NCBI RefSeq assembly: GCF_004765815.2
Contig: NZ_ML974128.1
Location: 377,077-441,076, forward strand
Direction: 5' to 3'
Length of the DNA: 64,000 nt
From: Halorussus salinus
GTDB taxonomy: Archaea > Halobacteriota > Halobacteria > Halobacteriales > Haladaptataceae
Both the position numbers and the translations under genes were made by a program. Position 1 is the stretch's first letter. The number at the start of each line of letters is the position of its first letter. The notes under the pieces are model-generated. The model saw nothing but the letters and a program-made list of their open reading frames with translations. It searched no databases and was not told where the DNA came from. Shown one piece after another: positions 1-7,886 of the stretch.

Positions 1-20
1 CTCCTCTCTTCTTCTTCGGT

Positions 21-62
<42 letters not shown>

Positions 63-74
63 GACCTACGTGGA

Positions 75-689
75 TTACTCCCCGTCCCCGCGCTCGGCCA
101 CCAGCACGCCGACCTGCTCGTGGACCTTCTCCACCGCGGTCAGCGCGAACCCGGCCTCGGTCAGCGCGTCCGCCAGATGGCCAACCGTCGAGGGGTCGTC
201 CACTTCGGGGCTGTAGAACGGCTCGTCGGGGTTCGGCTCGCCGAAGAACATCACGTCGCCGAGGACGAACTTCCGCGGTCCCAGTTCCGCAATCGCTTCT
301 ACCGCCTCGACCTTCTCGTCGTCGCTGAGGTGGTGCATCGCGAAGTTCGACACGACGATATCTGCCGCCTCGACGTTCGGTTCGCGGAACCGACCCTCGC
401 CGAACGCGACGTTCTCGATGCCCTCCGCTTCGGCTTTCTCGCGGGCCTCCTCCATCATCCCCTCGCTGATGTCGCGGCCGACGACCTCGCCCGCGTCGTC
501 GGCGAGCGCCAGCGCGATGGCCCCGGTGCCGGTGCCGAGGTCCGCCACGGTGTCGTCGGGACCGGGACTGGCGTGGTCCACGACGAGGGAAACGCAAGCG
601 CGGTACTCCTCGGTGTCGTTCTGGCTGTCGTCGTACTCGCCCGCTACGTCGTCGAACCGGGAGGCGTGTTCCTCAATCGTCTTCTTCAT
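75..689 (-). CDS. class I SAM-dependent methyltransferase
   Basis: A 204-residue Rossmann-fold methyltransferase. The glycine-rich SAM motif DLGTGTGAIAL lies near residues 49-59, followed by an acidic strand end and the motif NFAMHHL typical of the UbiE/Methyltransf_11 type. The substrate is not evident. I chose the ATG at 689 (MKKTIEEH) because it overlaps the end of the upstream rnp3 gene by 17 bases, which implies translational coupling. Longer frames would run deep into rnp3. Haloarchaea often keep a small methyltransferase beside RNase P subunit genes, so a role in RNA or protein modification is plausible but is an inference. Family assignment is firm. Confidence 0.85.
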   Translation of the reverse strand: MKKTIEEHASRFDDVAGEYDDSQNDTEEYRACVSLVVDHASPGPDDTVADLGTGTGAIALALADDAGEVVGRDISEGMMEEAREKAEAEGIENVAFGEGRFREPNVEAADIVVSNFAMHHLSDDEKVEAVEAIAELGPRKFVLGDVMFFGEPNPDEPFYSPEVDDPSTVGHLADALTEAGFALTAVEKVHEQVGVLVAERGDGE

Positions 690-1392
690 ACCTGCCGCGT
701 TTGACGCCCGGTGCAATGAACTCGTCGGACGTGCGCTCGCGGTTGCGCTTGGCGACCTCGGCCCACTCCGCGAGTCCCCGCCGAATCTGCTCCTCGGAGA
801 AGCCGATTGCCTCGCCCACCGCGACTAACTCCCGAGGAGTCCGCAACTGGAGGTGACTCGTCGGGTTCGCGCTGACGACGTACGGCGCGTCGTACTGGGT
901 GACGATTTCCCGGAGCTTTCGCAGGTCCTGCAACGCTTGGACGCGCGGCCCGCCGTCGTCCCGAAGCACTCGCGAGAGGTCGAACTCCACGCGCGTCCCG
1001 TGTTCGGCCGCGGCCTTCGCCAGCACGTGGTTGAAGTCGCCCCGACCGCGCATGGGGTGGGCCAGCACGTCCACGCGGTCGGACTCGACCGCGAACCGGT
1101 TCAGCGCGTTCGTCCCGCCGTGGAGGGCCAGCACGGTGTACTTCGGTCGGTAGTTGCCGACGTGGCCCGACGCCACGTCGGGGTTCTCGGCCCGGATTTC
1201 GATGGCGTCCACCACGTCCACGTCGTACTCCGCGGCGATGCGCTCGGGGTCGGTCTCGTCCCAGTCGAGCGTCGAGTCGCTGTGGTTGCGCACGACCACG
1301 CCGTCGAAGCCGTACCGCGCGGCGGTGGCCGCGAAGCGCGCCGCGGTGCTGTCGCCGTCGGGGTGGGCGTGGACGCCCTCGTAGCGTGGCAT
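673..1392 (-). CDS. rnp3: ribonuclease P protein component 3 (Rpp30)
   Basis: A 239-residue protein of the RNase P p30 family, a TIM-barrel protein subunit of the ribozyme that trims tRNA 5' ends in the cytoplasm. The N-terminus MPRYEGVHAHPDGDS is the usual start, and the DVLAHPMRGRGDFN segment and the conserved VVSANPTSHLQLRTP stretch near the C-terminus match the family. The frame extends far upstream through repeat DNA, but only the ATG at 1392 gives the expected length. It overlaps the methyltransferase gene downstream. In many archaea the next gene would be the Pop5 subunit, but the sequence ends in a homopolymer instead. Confidence 0.93.
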   Translation of the reverse strand: MPRYEGVHAHPDGDSTAARFAATAARYGFDGVVVRNHSDSTLDWDETDPERIAAEYDVDVVDAIEIRAENPDVASGHVGNYRPKYTVLALHGGTNALNRFAVESDRVDVLAHPMRGRGDFNHVLAKAAAEHGTRVEFDLSRVLRDDGGPRVQALQDLRKLREIVTQYDAPYVVSANPTSHLQLRTPRELVAVGEAIGFSEEQIRRGLAEWAEVAKRNRERTSDEFIAPGVKRGRYEEDD

Positions 1393-1573
1393 GGGGACAG
1401 TCTCGTCGTGAGCGTTCGTCGGGCGTCGTTTTGGGTCTGTCCTTTCGGAGTCGAGATTTGGGTGGTCGTTCGGTCTTCGTTCGACACTGAGCGGACAGTC
1501 GAGATGTAGCGGGCTACCGCCGCCGACCCGGCCAGCACCGCAACCGCGACCCGGACTGATGCCGACACCAGTC

Positions 1574-1666
1574 AGACCGCACAGCACAGCACAGCACCGC
1601 ACCGCACCGCACCGCTCCGCACCGCACTGCCCCGCACCGCTCCGCACCGCACTGCCCCGCATCGCG
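1574..1666. repeat. pentamer tandem repeat (CGCAC/AGCAC) upstream of rnp3
   Basis: The 423-base gap 1393-1815 between rnp3 and the next gene contains a run of about 18 pentamers. The units are AGCAC, then CGCAC with the variants CGCTC and TGCCC. The last part has a higher-order 25-base period: CGCTC, CGCAC, CGCAC, TGCCC, CGCAC occurs twice. A further stretch at about 1683-1720 alternates GCGCTCGCG-like words. I see no credible gene in the gap. Open frames through it are low-complexity translations of the repeat. Confidence 0.85.
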
Positions 1667-1815
1667 CCCCCGTTCCTCCCCGCTTGCGTCTGCGCTCGCG
1701 CGGAACCGCGAGCGCGAGCGCAGACGCGGCGCGTCCCGTGGACTATCGAAGGTCGCGGAACAAAACTGCGGACTGTGGAACGCTCACGGGACGAAAACCG
1801 TGAAAGCGACGCGCC

Positions 1816-2148
1816 TCAGAACTGGTAGCGTCGGTCGTCCTTCTGCTGTTGCTGTGGGAACGACTGGCCGCCGCCGGTCATCTCGTCGTAGGTCATCCCC
1901 GAGAGGTACTCGTCGTAAGTCACGTCGTAGCTACTCCGGAGGTGGAAGTCCAGATTTCCGGTGTCTACCGTGCGCTGAAAGAGCATGTGAATCGCCCGCC
2001 GGACGAGTTCGTCGGTCTCCTCGGGGTCGAGCGCCGTTTCGAGGAGTGCCAGTTCGTTGCGCGTCTCGCCGTCCAGCGACACCGAGAGTTCGTCGCCGAG
2101 GTCCGCGTACTCGCCTTCCACGTCGTCCTGTAGGTCGTCCAGACTCAT
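1816..2148 (-). CDS. conserved haloarchaeal hypothetical protein
   Basis: A 110-residue acidic protein starting MSLDDLQDDVEGEYADLG, ending in a glycine/glutamine tail (GGGQSF then four Q). No catalytic motif or membrane segment is visible. It is mostly helical by composition, with a central LDPEETDELVRRAIHMLFQ helix. The start at 2148 was preferred over the frame's upstream extension, which is arginine-rich and unlike a haloarchaeal protein. It lies on the same strand as the zinc-ribbon membrane protein upstream. I do not recognise a function. Confidence 0.75.
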   Translation of the reverse strand: MSLDDLQDDVEGEYADLGDELSVSLDGETRNELALLETALDPEETDELVRRAIHMLFQRTVDTGNLDFHLRSSYDVTYDEYLSGMTYDEMTGGGQSFPQQQQKDDRRYQF

Positions 2149-2235
2149 GCCCGGAGGATTGGCGGCCCGGCGGAAACGCCTTTCGACTGGTCGCGTCCGA
2201 GCGCCGTCCGTGAACCGCGCCACCGGGAGTCCACG

Positions 2236-2484
2236 CTACCGGAGGTCCACGCCACACTCCCGGCACGCTCCTCTGTCGGCCCAGTTTCTCGCGCCGCAGT
2301 TCGGGCACTCGGCACTGCCCGACTCCGACTCCGGGGACGGCGAGAACGAGGCCAGCGCGCCGACCAGCAACAGCGCGCCACCGACCGCGAACAGACCGGT
2401 GACTCCGGCGACGGTCATCGCCAGTCCCCCGAGGACGAGCGTGGCTCCGACCAGCATCGCCGCGCGCGCTACCGAATCAGTCAC
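2236..2484 (-). CDS. small membrane protein with C-terminal zinc ribbon
   Basis: An 82-residue protein with two hydrophobic segments (about residues 8-24 and 29-46), a short acidic/serine linker, and a C-terminal zinc ribbon CPNCGARN...CRECG with four cysteines in two CxxC pairs. Haloarchaea have many such short membrane-anchored zinc-ribbon proteins whose roles are unknown. It is divergent from mutY, whose start lies 108 bases away. The function is not assigned. Confidence 0.8.
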   Translation of the reverse strand: MTDSVARAAMLVGATLVLGGLAMTVAGVTGLFAVGGALLLVGALASFSPSPESESGSAECPNCGARNWADRGACRECGVDLR

Positions 2485-2592
2485 GGTTCCACCGAAGCGG
2501 TCATAGTTCGGCGGTCTCGGGGCGGTCGCATAAATCTCGCCGTTTCGACGGAACCGCCGACCATTTACCGACCTCCTCCCTACTCTCCGCCA

Positions 2593-3543
2593 ATGAGCGA
2601 TGCCGCACCGGACGACGCCGACTACTCGCTCCCCGAGGAGCTACCGGCGGTCCGCGACGCCCTCGTCTCGTGGTACGAGACGGACCACCGCGAGTTCCCG
2701 TGGCGCGAGACCGACGACGCCTACGAGATTCTGGTCTCGGAGGTCATGAGCCAGCAGACCCAACTCGGCCGCGTCGTGGAGGCGTGGGAGGCGTTCCTCG
2801 ACAGATGGCCCACGCCCCGAGCGCTTGCGGACGCCGACCGCGCCGACGTGGTGGGGTTCTGGACCGACCACAGCCTCGGCTACAACAACCGCGCGAAGTA
2901 CCTCCACGAGGCCGCCGGACAGGTAGTCGAAGAGTACGACGGGGAGTTCCCCGAGTCGCCCGACGAACTCCAGAATCTGATGGGCGTCGGTCCCTACACC
3001 GCCAACGCCGTCGCCTCCTTCGCGTTCAACAACGGCGACGCCGTGGTCGATACCAACGTCAAGCGCGTCCTCCACCGCGCGTTCGACGTGCCAGACGACG
3101 ACGCGGCCTTCGAGGAGGCCGCCAGCGAAGCGATGCCCGAGGGCGAGTCGCGCGTCTGGAACAACGCCATCATGGAACTGGGCGGCGTCGCCTGCGAGCA
3201 GAAACCTAAGTGCGACTCGGCGGGCTGTCCGTGGCGCGAGTGGTGCCACGCCTACGAGACCGGCGACTTCACCGCGCCCGACGTGCCCACCCAGCCGAGT
3301 TTCGAGGGCAGCAGGCGACAGTTCCGCGGGAAAGCCATCTCCCTGTTGAAGGAGTACGACGAACTCCCGCTGTCGAAACTCGGTCCCCGAATCCGAGTCG
3401 ATTACGCGCCGGGCGGGGAGTACGGTCGGGAGTGGCTGACGGGACTGCTCTCGGACCTCGCGGACGACGGACTGGTGGAGGTCGAGGTGCCGGACGGGGA
3501 CGAGTCGGGCGACGGCGAGACGGTCGCTCGCCTCCGCCGGTGA
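2593..3543 (+). CDS. mutY: A/G-specific adenine glycosylase MutY
   Basis: A 316-residue base-excision DNA glycosylase that removes adenine mispaired with 8-oxoguanine. It shows the N-terminal PWRETDDAYEILVSEVMSQQTQ block with the catalytic glutamate, the helix-hairpin-helix LMGVGPYTANAVASFAF, the catalytic aspartate in VVDTNVKRVLHR, and a four-cysteine iron-sulfur site. The cysteine spacing here is 5-4-5 (CEQKPKC, DSAG, CPWREWC), whereas bacterial MutY has 6-2-5. The last 90 residues look like a winged-helix-type segment rather than the bacterial NUDIX-like domain. The start ATG follows a 108-base divergent promoter region. A small membrane gene follows 9 bases downstream. Confidence 0.93.
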   Translation: MSDAAPDDADYSLPEELPAVRDALVSWYETDHREFPWRETDDAYEILVSEVMSQQTQLGRVVEAWEAFLDRWPTPRALADADRADVVGFWTDHSLGYNNRAKYLHEAAGQVVEEYDGEFPESPDELQNLMGVGPYTANAVASFAFNNGDAVVDTNVKRVLHRAFDVPDDDAAFEEAASEAMPEGESRVWNNAIMELGGVACEQKPKCDSAGCPWREWCHAYETGDFTAPDVPTQPSFEGSRRQFRGKAISLLKEYDELPLSKLGPRIRVDYAPGGEYGREWLTGLLSDLADDGLVEVEVPDGDESGDGETVARLRR

Positions 3544-3552
3544 CGAGGTAGT

Positions 3553-3939
3553 ATGAATCTCCGGCGAATCGACCAACTGTTGTGGGGCGCGTCCTTCGCG
3601 GTTTTGGGCCACCTCCCGCTAATCTACGACACGTCGCTCCCGCTGGTCGTCCTCGTACTCTGGTACGTCACCCTGAACCTCCTCGGACTCTCGACCGTCG
3701 CCGAGGAGTTCGGCTATCCCTCGGTCCTCCGAACCCGGCCGCGGGCGGTCGAAATCGCTACCGCGGCGCTGTTGGCCCTCGCGTTGTCGCTGATTTCGAT
3801 ATTCGTGCTGTTCCCGCTCGCGTCGCCGCTGTACTCGCTGTTGGCGGTCGTCGGACTGGCGACTGCGGCCGCGGTCGTCTGGGGGACGCTCGACTCGCTC
3901 CGGGACGCGCCCCGGCAGTCGAACGAACGCGACGAGTGA
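3553..3939 (+). CDS. small multi-pass membrane protein
   Basis: A 128-residue hydrophobic protein with about four predicted membrane segments (near residues 10-25, 28-46, 66-88 and 92-111) and a charged acidic C-terminus. It begins 9 bases after the mutY stop, so it is probably co-transcribed. No recognisable motif. A role alongside DNA repair is not implied by anything in the sequence. Confidence 0.75.
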   Translation: MNLRRIDQLLWGASFAVLGHLPLIYDTSLPLVVLVLWYVTLNLLGLSTVAEEFGYPSVLRTRPRAVEIATAALLALALSLISIFVLFPLASPLYSLLAVVGLATAAAVVWGTLDSLRDAPRQSNERDE

Positions 3940-4003
3940 GCCGCGGCGAGCGAGCGCGACCTCGCGCACGGACACTTAAGTCCCGCCGGTCGGTACTCCT
4001 CGC

Positions 4004-4708
4004 ATGGATTCACAGCGAGTCGCCGTCGTCACGGCGGCGGGGCGAGGCATCGGTGAAGCGTGCGCGCGGCGACTGGCCGCCGACGGCTTCACGCCGGTCC
4101 TCCTCTCGAAGTCCGGCGCGGCGGTCGAGGTCGCCGAGGAGTTGGGCGGCGTCGGCTTCGAGGGCGACGTGACCGACCCCGACGACCTCGAAGCAGTCGT
4201 GGAGGCCGCCCGCGAACGCTACGGGCGCATCGACGCCGTGGTGAACAATACGGGTCACCCGGCGACGGGCGATTTGCTGGACATCTCCGACGACGAGTGG
4301 CACGAAGGACTCGACCTCGTGTTGCTCAACACCGTCCGCGTCGCGCGACTGGTCACGCCGATATTCGAGGAACAGGGAGCGGGCGCTATCGTCAACGTCT
4401 CCACGTTCTCGGCGTACGAGCCGAGTTCGGACTTCCCCGTATCGTCGGTCCTTCGCGCCGGACTCGGGAGTTTCACCAAGCTCTACGCCGACCGGTACGC
4501 TAGCGACGGTATCCGGATGAACGCGGTCCTGCCGGGGTTCGCCGACAGCTACGAGGTGGACGACGAGACCCGCGCCGAAATCCCGATGGGTCGCCCGGCC
4601 GAAACGTCGGAAATTGCCGATGTCGTCGCCTTCCTCGTCTCCGAGGAGTCGAGCTATCTCACCGGCCAGAACGTCCGCGTGGATGGCGGTCTCACCGAGT
4701 CCGTGTGA
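4004..4708 (+). CDS. SDR-family oxidoreductase with altered catalytic site
   Basis: A 234-residue short-chain dehydrogenase/reductase. The NAD(P) motif [12 protein letters not shown] near residues 11-21, the NNTG motif near 80-83 and the C-terminal [11 protein letters not shown] are present. The usual active-site YxxxK is missing: the region aligned to it reads [16 protein letters not shown], so the tyrosine becomes serine and the lysine becomes arginine. I recall a subfamily of SDRs sharing this SxVLRA sequence, so this is probably a family trait and not damage. The substrate is unknown and classical SDR catalysis is doubtful. Confidence 0.85.
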   Translation: MDSQRVAVVTAAGRGIGEACARRLAADGFTPVLLSKSGAAVEVAEELGGVGFEGDVTDPDDLEAVVEAARERYGRIDAVVNNTGHPATGDLLDISDDEWHEGLDLVLLNTVRVARLVTPIFEEQGAGAIVNVSTFSAYEPSSDFPVSSVLRAGLGSFTKLYADRYASDGIRMNAVLPGFADSYEVDDETRAEIPMGRPAETSEIADVVAFLVSEESSYLTGQNVRVDGGLTESV

Positions 4709-4789
4709 GTTCTCGCCCGTTCCCCCGTAACTGAAACGCCCGTTTCACTCTACGGAAAGCGTTTACCCCGACCCGTCGAACGCCCGAGT

Positions 4790-6223
4790 ATGCCCCTCCG
4801 ACGCCGCGAAACCCTCGCGCTCTCGGGTGCCCTCCTCGCCGGACTCGCCGGATGCACCGGGAGCGAGGACCCGCAGACGACCGGCACCGCGACCGAGACG
4901 ACCCGCGACACGGCCACTCCCGACGACCCGGCGACCGAGACGACGCCCGAGGAGTCCCCCGGTTTCGACGACCTCGACGCGCCCCCGTTCCCCGAAATCG
5001 ACCCCGCGACCGACCCCGAAATTGCCGAGGACCTGCTGGCCGACCAGATTCGGGGCAACGTCGCGTTCGCCATCGACTTGCTCGCAACCCTGCGCGACCA
5101 GCAGGACGCGCCCAACCTCTTTTTCTCGCCCTACAGCGTCTCGGTCGCGCTGGCGATGACCTACGCCGGGGCGCGGGGCGAGACGGCCGCCGAGATGGCC
5201 GACGCGCTCCACTTCCGCCTCGACCCCGAGGAGTTACATCCGGCGTTCTCCTCACTCGCGGCCGAGTTCGAGCGACGCAACGAGGAGGGCGAGGAGGCGA
5301 GCGTCCGGACCGTCTCGCGCGACGACGGCGAGGACCCCGGTCCCGCCTTCGAGTTCACCACTGCCAACAGCGTGTGGGGTCAAGAGGAGTTCCCCTTCCG
5401 CGAGGAGTTTCTGGACCTGCTGGACGCCTACTACGGCGCTGGCCTCCGACTGGCGGACTTTCGAGGGTCGCCCGAGGAGGCCCGCGAGCGAATCAACGCG
5501 TGGGTCGCCGACAACACGGAGAATCGCATCGAAGACCTCCTCCCTCGCGGGTCCATCGACCAAGCGACTCGCCTCGTGCTGACGAACGCGGTCTACTTCT
5601 CGGCGCGCTGGGAGATTCCGTTCTCGGAGGAGGCGACCGACGCCCGCGAGTTCACCGCGCTCGACGGGACGACCGCGAAGGTGCCGACGATGCACAACGA
5701 ACTGAAGACCCAGTACGCCGAAATCGAGGGGCACCAACTGGTCGAACTCCCCTACGCGAACGGCGAGACGAGCATGGTGGTCGTCCTGCCCGCCGCGGGC
5801 GAGTTCGAGACGTTCGAGGAGTCGCTTTCGGTGGACCGACTCGCCACGATGCTCGACCGGACCGGTCGGGCGCAGGTGTCACTCTCGCTCCCGAAGTTCG
5901 AGGTCGAGTCGTCGTTCAGTCTCGTGAAGACGATGCAGAACCTCGGCATGAGACGGGCGTTCACGTCGTCGGCAGACCTGACCGGCATGAGCGAGTCGGA
6001 AGGCGAGGACCTGTTCGTCAGCGAGATTCGCCACGACAGCTTCGTCTCGGTGGACGAGCGCGGCACCGAGGCCGCGGCCGCGACCGCGGTCGTCGTCGCC
6101 GAGAGCGCCCTCCCCGAGCGAGTCGAGATGACCGTGGACCGTCCCTTCCTGTTCTACATCCGGGACCGGCCGACGGAGACGCCGCTGTTCGTCGGGCGCG
6201 TGACCGACCTCTCCGGAGAATAG
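4790..6223 (+). CDS. Tat-exported lipoprotein serpin (serine protease inhibitor)
   Basis: A 477-residue serpin. It starts with a twin-arginine signal (MPLRRRETLAL) and a lipobox LAGC near residue 22, so it should be exported folded and lipid-anchored on the cell surface. A threonine/proline/glutamate-rich linker follows to about residue 75. The serpin fold then shows NLFFSPYSVSVALAMTYAGA, TNAVYFSARWEIPF and, near the end, the hinge DERGTEAAAATAVVVAESAL with DRPFLFYIRD after it. The alanine/threonine-rich hinge is what inhibitory serpins need for loop insertion. Counting from P17 Glu puts P1 at Ser or the adjacent residues, so the target protease class is uncertain. Serpins are uncommon in archaea. 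Confidence 0.93.
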   Translation: MPLRRRETLALSGALLAGLAGCTGSEDPQTTGTATETTRDTATPDDPATETTPEESPGFDDLDAPPFPEIDPATDPEIAEDLLADQIRGNVAFAIDLLATLRDQQDAPNLFFSPYSVSVALAMTYAGARGETAAEMADALHFRLDPEELHPAFSSLAAEFERRNEEGEEASVRTVSRDDGEDPGPAFEFTTANSVWGQEEFPFREEFLDLLDAYYGAGLRLADFRGSPEEARERINAWVADNTENRIEDLLPRGSIDQATRLVLTNAVYFSARWEIPFSEEATDAREFTALDGTTAKVPTMHNELKTQYAEIEGHQLVELPYANGETSMVVVLPAAGEFETFEESLSVDRLATMLDRTGRAQVSLSLPKFEVESSFSLVKTMQNLGMRRAFTSSADLTGMSESEGEDLFVSEIRHDSFVSVDERGTEAAAATAVVVAESALPERVEMTVDRPFLFYIRDRPTETPLFVGRVTDLSGE

Positions 6224-6295
6224 CTGACCGCACCGCCCGCCCCTGACCCGGCGCATCGGCGTTCGTCCGAGCAAGCAAATCCCTAGTTCCCTTCG

Positions 6296-6338
6296 CGAAG
6301 CGAACCCGATGCGCCCGCCGTCTGCGAAGTTCGCTTCG
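6296..6338. terminator. inverted repeat between convergent genes
   Basis: CGAAGCGAAC at 6296-6305 is the perfect reverse complement of GTTCGCTTCG at 6329-6338, leaving a 23-base loop. It sits between the 3' ends of the serpin gene and the glutamate dehydrogenase gene, where a bidirectional terminator would be expected. There is no T-run, so the role is only inferred from position. Confidence 0.35.
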
Positions 6339-6361
6339 TCGGTGGTCTCGGACCGCGTTCG

Positions 6362-7651
6362 CTACGGCCAGAGACCTCTGCTCGATTTCGCCTCGCCGAC
6401 GCGTTCGAGCGCGACGACGTAGGCGGCGTCACGCCAACTCAGGTCGCGGGATTCGACCTCGCGGCGAACGTCGTCCCACGCCGAGAGCATGTGGGATTCG
6501 AGTTCGTCGTTGACGCGTTCGAGCGACCACTGACGCCGGTTGATGTCCTGCAACCACTCGAAGTACGAGACGGTGACCCCGCCCGCGTTCGCCAGAATGT
6601 CGGGAATCACGGCGACGCCGCGTTCGTTCAGAATCTCGTCGGCGGCCGAGGTGGTCGGGCCGTTCGCGCCCTCGACCACGATGTCGGCCTGCACGTCGCC
6701 CGCGTTGTCCGCCGTGAGGACGTTCCCGATGGCCGCCGGAATCACCACGTCCACGTCGAGTTCGAGGACCTCCTCGTTCGTGAGCGTGTTGGGCGCGTCG
6801 TACTGCATCACGGCCTCGGGTTGCTCCTCGTGGGAGGGCACCGCGTGGGTGTCGAGACCGGTCGTGTCGTAGGCCGCGCCGTTCACGTCGCTGACCGCGA
6901 CGACGTTCGCGCCCCAGTCGTCCAGCAGGCGGGCCGCGTTCGCGCCGACCGACCCGAAGCCTTGGACCGCCACGGTGGCCTCGTCTACGGTCTTGTCGTA
7001 GTACCGGAGCGCCTCGCGGGCGATGATTGCGACCGAGCGACCGGGGGCCTCCTCGCGGCCCTCGCTCCCGCCGATGACCGGCGGTTTCCCGGTGACGACG
7101 CCGGGCGTCGTCTCGCCCTCCTGCATCGAGTAGGCGTCCATGAACCACGCCATCGTCTGGGCGTCGGTGCCCATGTCGGGCGCGGGGATGTCCTGTTTCG
7201 GCCCGATGGTGTCCCGAATCTCCTCGGCGAACCGGCGGGTCAGTCGCTCCTTCTCGTCGGCGCTGAGGTCCTTCGGGTTCACCACGATACCGCCCTTCCC
7301 GCCGCCGAACGGCAGGTCCATCACGGCGCACTTCCACGTCATCCACATCGAGAGACCGACGCACTCCTCGGCGGTCACGTCGGGGTGGAAGCGCAGGCCG
7401 CCCTTGTACGGGCCGCGCACGTCGTCGTGCTGGGCGCGATAGCCCGTGTACACTTCGACACTCCCGTCGTCGCGCTTCAGCGGCACGCCGACTTCGACCA
7501 CCCGCGTCGGGTGCTTGAGGCGTTCGATGACGCCCTCTTCTACGTCCACGTGCGTCGCGGCCGCCGAGAGCTGTCGCAGGGCGGTTTCGAGCGCCGATTC
7601 GGTCTCCGAGTAGTCGTCTCCGTCGGGGTCGTCGAGTGTGTTCGTCGCCAT
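6362..7651 (-). CDS. gdhB: Glu/Leu/Phe/Val dehydrogenase (glutamate dehydrogenase)
   Basis: A 429-residue hexameric-type glutamate dehydrogenase, interconverting glutamate with 2-oxoglutarate and ammonia in the cytoplasm. It shows the substrate-binding YKGGLRFHP and [16 protein letters not shown] (catalytic lysine region), then PAPDMGTD and the Rossmann motif [12 protein letters not shown] near residue 215. Length is normal for the family. The start is fixed by [13 protein letters not shown]. Only four bases separate its start from the stop of the small zinc-ribbon gene upstream on the same strand, suggesting an operon. Cofactor preference (NAD or NADP) cannot be read confidently. Confidence 0.95.
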   Translation of the reverse strand: MATNTLDDPDGDDYSETESALETALRQLSAAATHVDVEEGVIERLKHPTRVVEVGVPLKRDDGSVEVYTGYRAQHDDVRGPYKGGLRFHPDVTAEECVGLSMWMTWKCAVMDLPFGGGKGGIVVNPKDLSADEKERLTRRFAEEIRDTIGPKQDIPAPDMGTDAQTMAWFMDAYSMQEGETTPGVVTGKPPVIGGSEGREEAPGRSVAIIAREALRYYDKTVDEATVAVQGFGSVGANAARLLDDWGANVVAVSDVNGAAYDTTGLDTHAVPSHEEQPEAVMQYDAPNTLTNEEVLELDVDVVIPAAIGNVLTADNAGDVQADIVVEGANGPTTSAADEILNERGVAVIPDILANAGGVTVSYFEWLQDINRRQWSLERVNDELESHMLSAWDDVRREVESRDLSWRDAAYVVALERVGEAKSSRGLWP

Positions 7652-7655
7652 GACT

Positions 7656-7805
7656 CTACTCGTAGGGCATCCCTCGGTTGCGCATCGAACTCCCGCAGTC
7701 GCCGCATCCGCCGGGGTGACTGCTCGCGCTCACCGTCTCGCCGCAGTTCAGGCACTCGTACTCGTAATCTTCGTCCGCGTCGTAGTCTGGGTCGCGGGTT
7801 CTCAT
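7656..7805 (-). CDS. rubrerythrin-like zinc-ribbon protein
   Basis: A 49-residue acidic protein, [18 protein letters not shown], with two CxxC knuckles (CLNCG and CGDCG) and the C-terminal [11 protein letters not shown] found in the haloarchaeal rubrerythrin-like domain family. It probably binds zinc or iron. I chose the internal ATG at 7805 because family members begin MRTxDPD. It lies four bases upstream of gdhB on the same strand. Confidence 0.82.
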   Translation of the reverse strand: MRTRDPDYDADEDYEYECLNCGETVSASSHPGGCGDCGSSMRNRGMPYE

Positions 7806-7886
7806 TCGGTAAATATTGCTAAGCGGCTCCCCGAACATGGGCTGTCCCGTTGAATAGTAACCCGTGACTCCCGACCGCGTGGTTTA

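Noticed and set aside
1683-1720. Possible replication origin repeats near rnp3
   Set aside because: No Orc1/Cdc6 gene, no ORB-like motif and no AT-rich unwinding stretch. The words are simple GC-alternating sequence.
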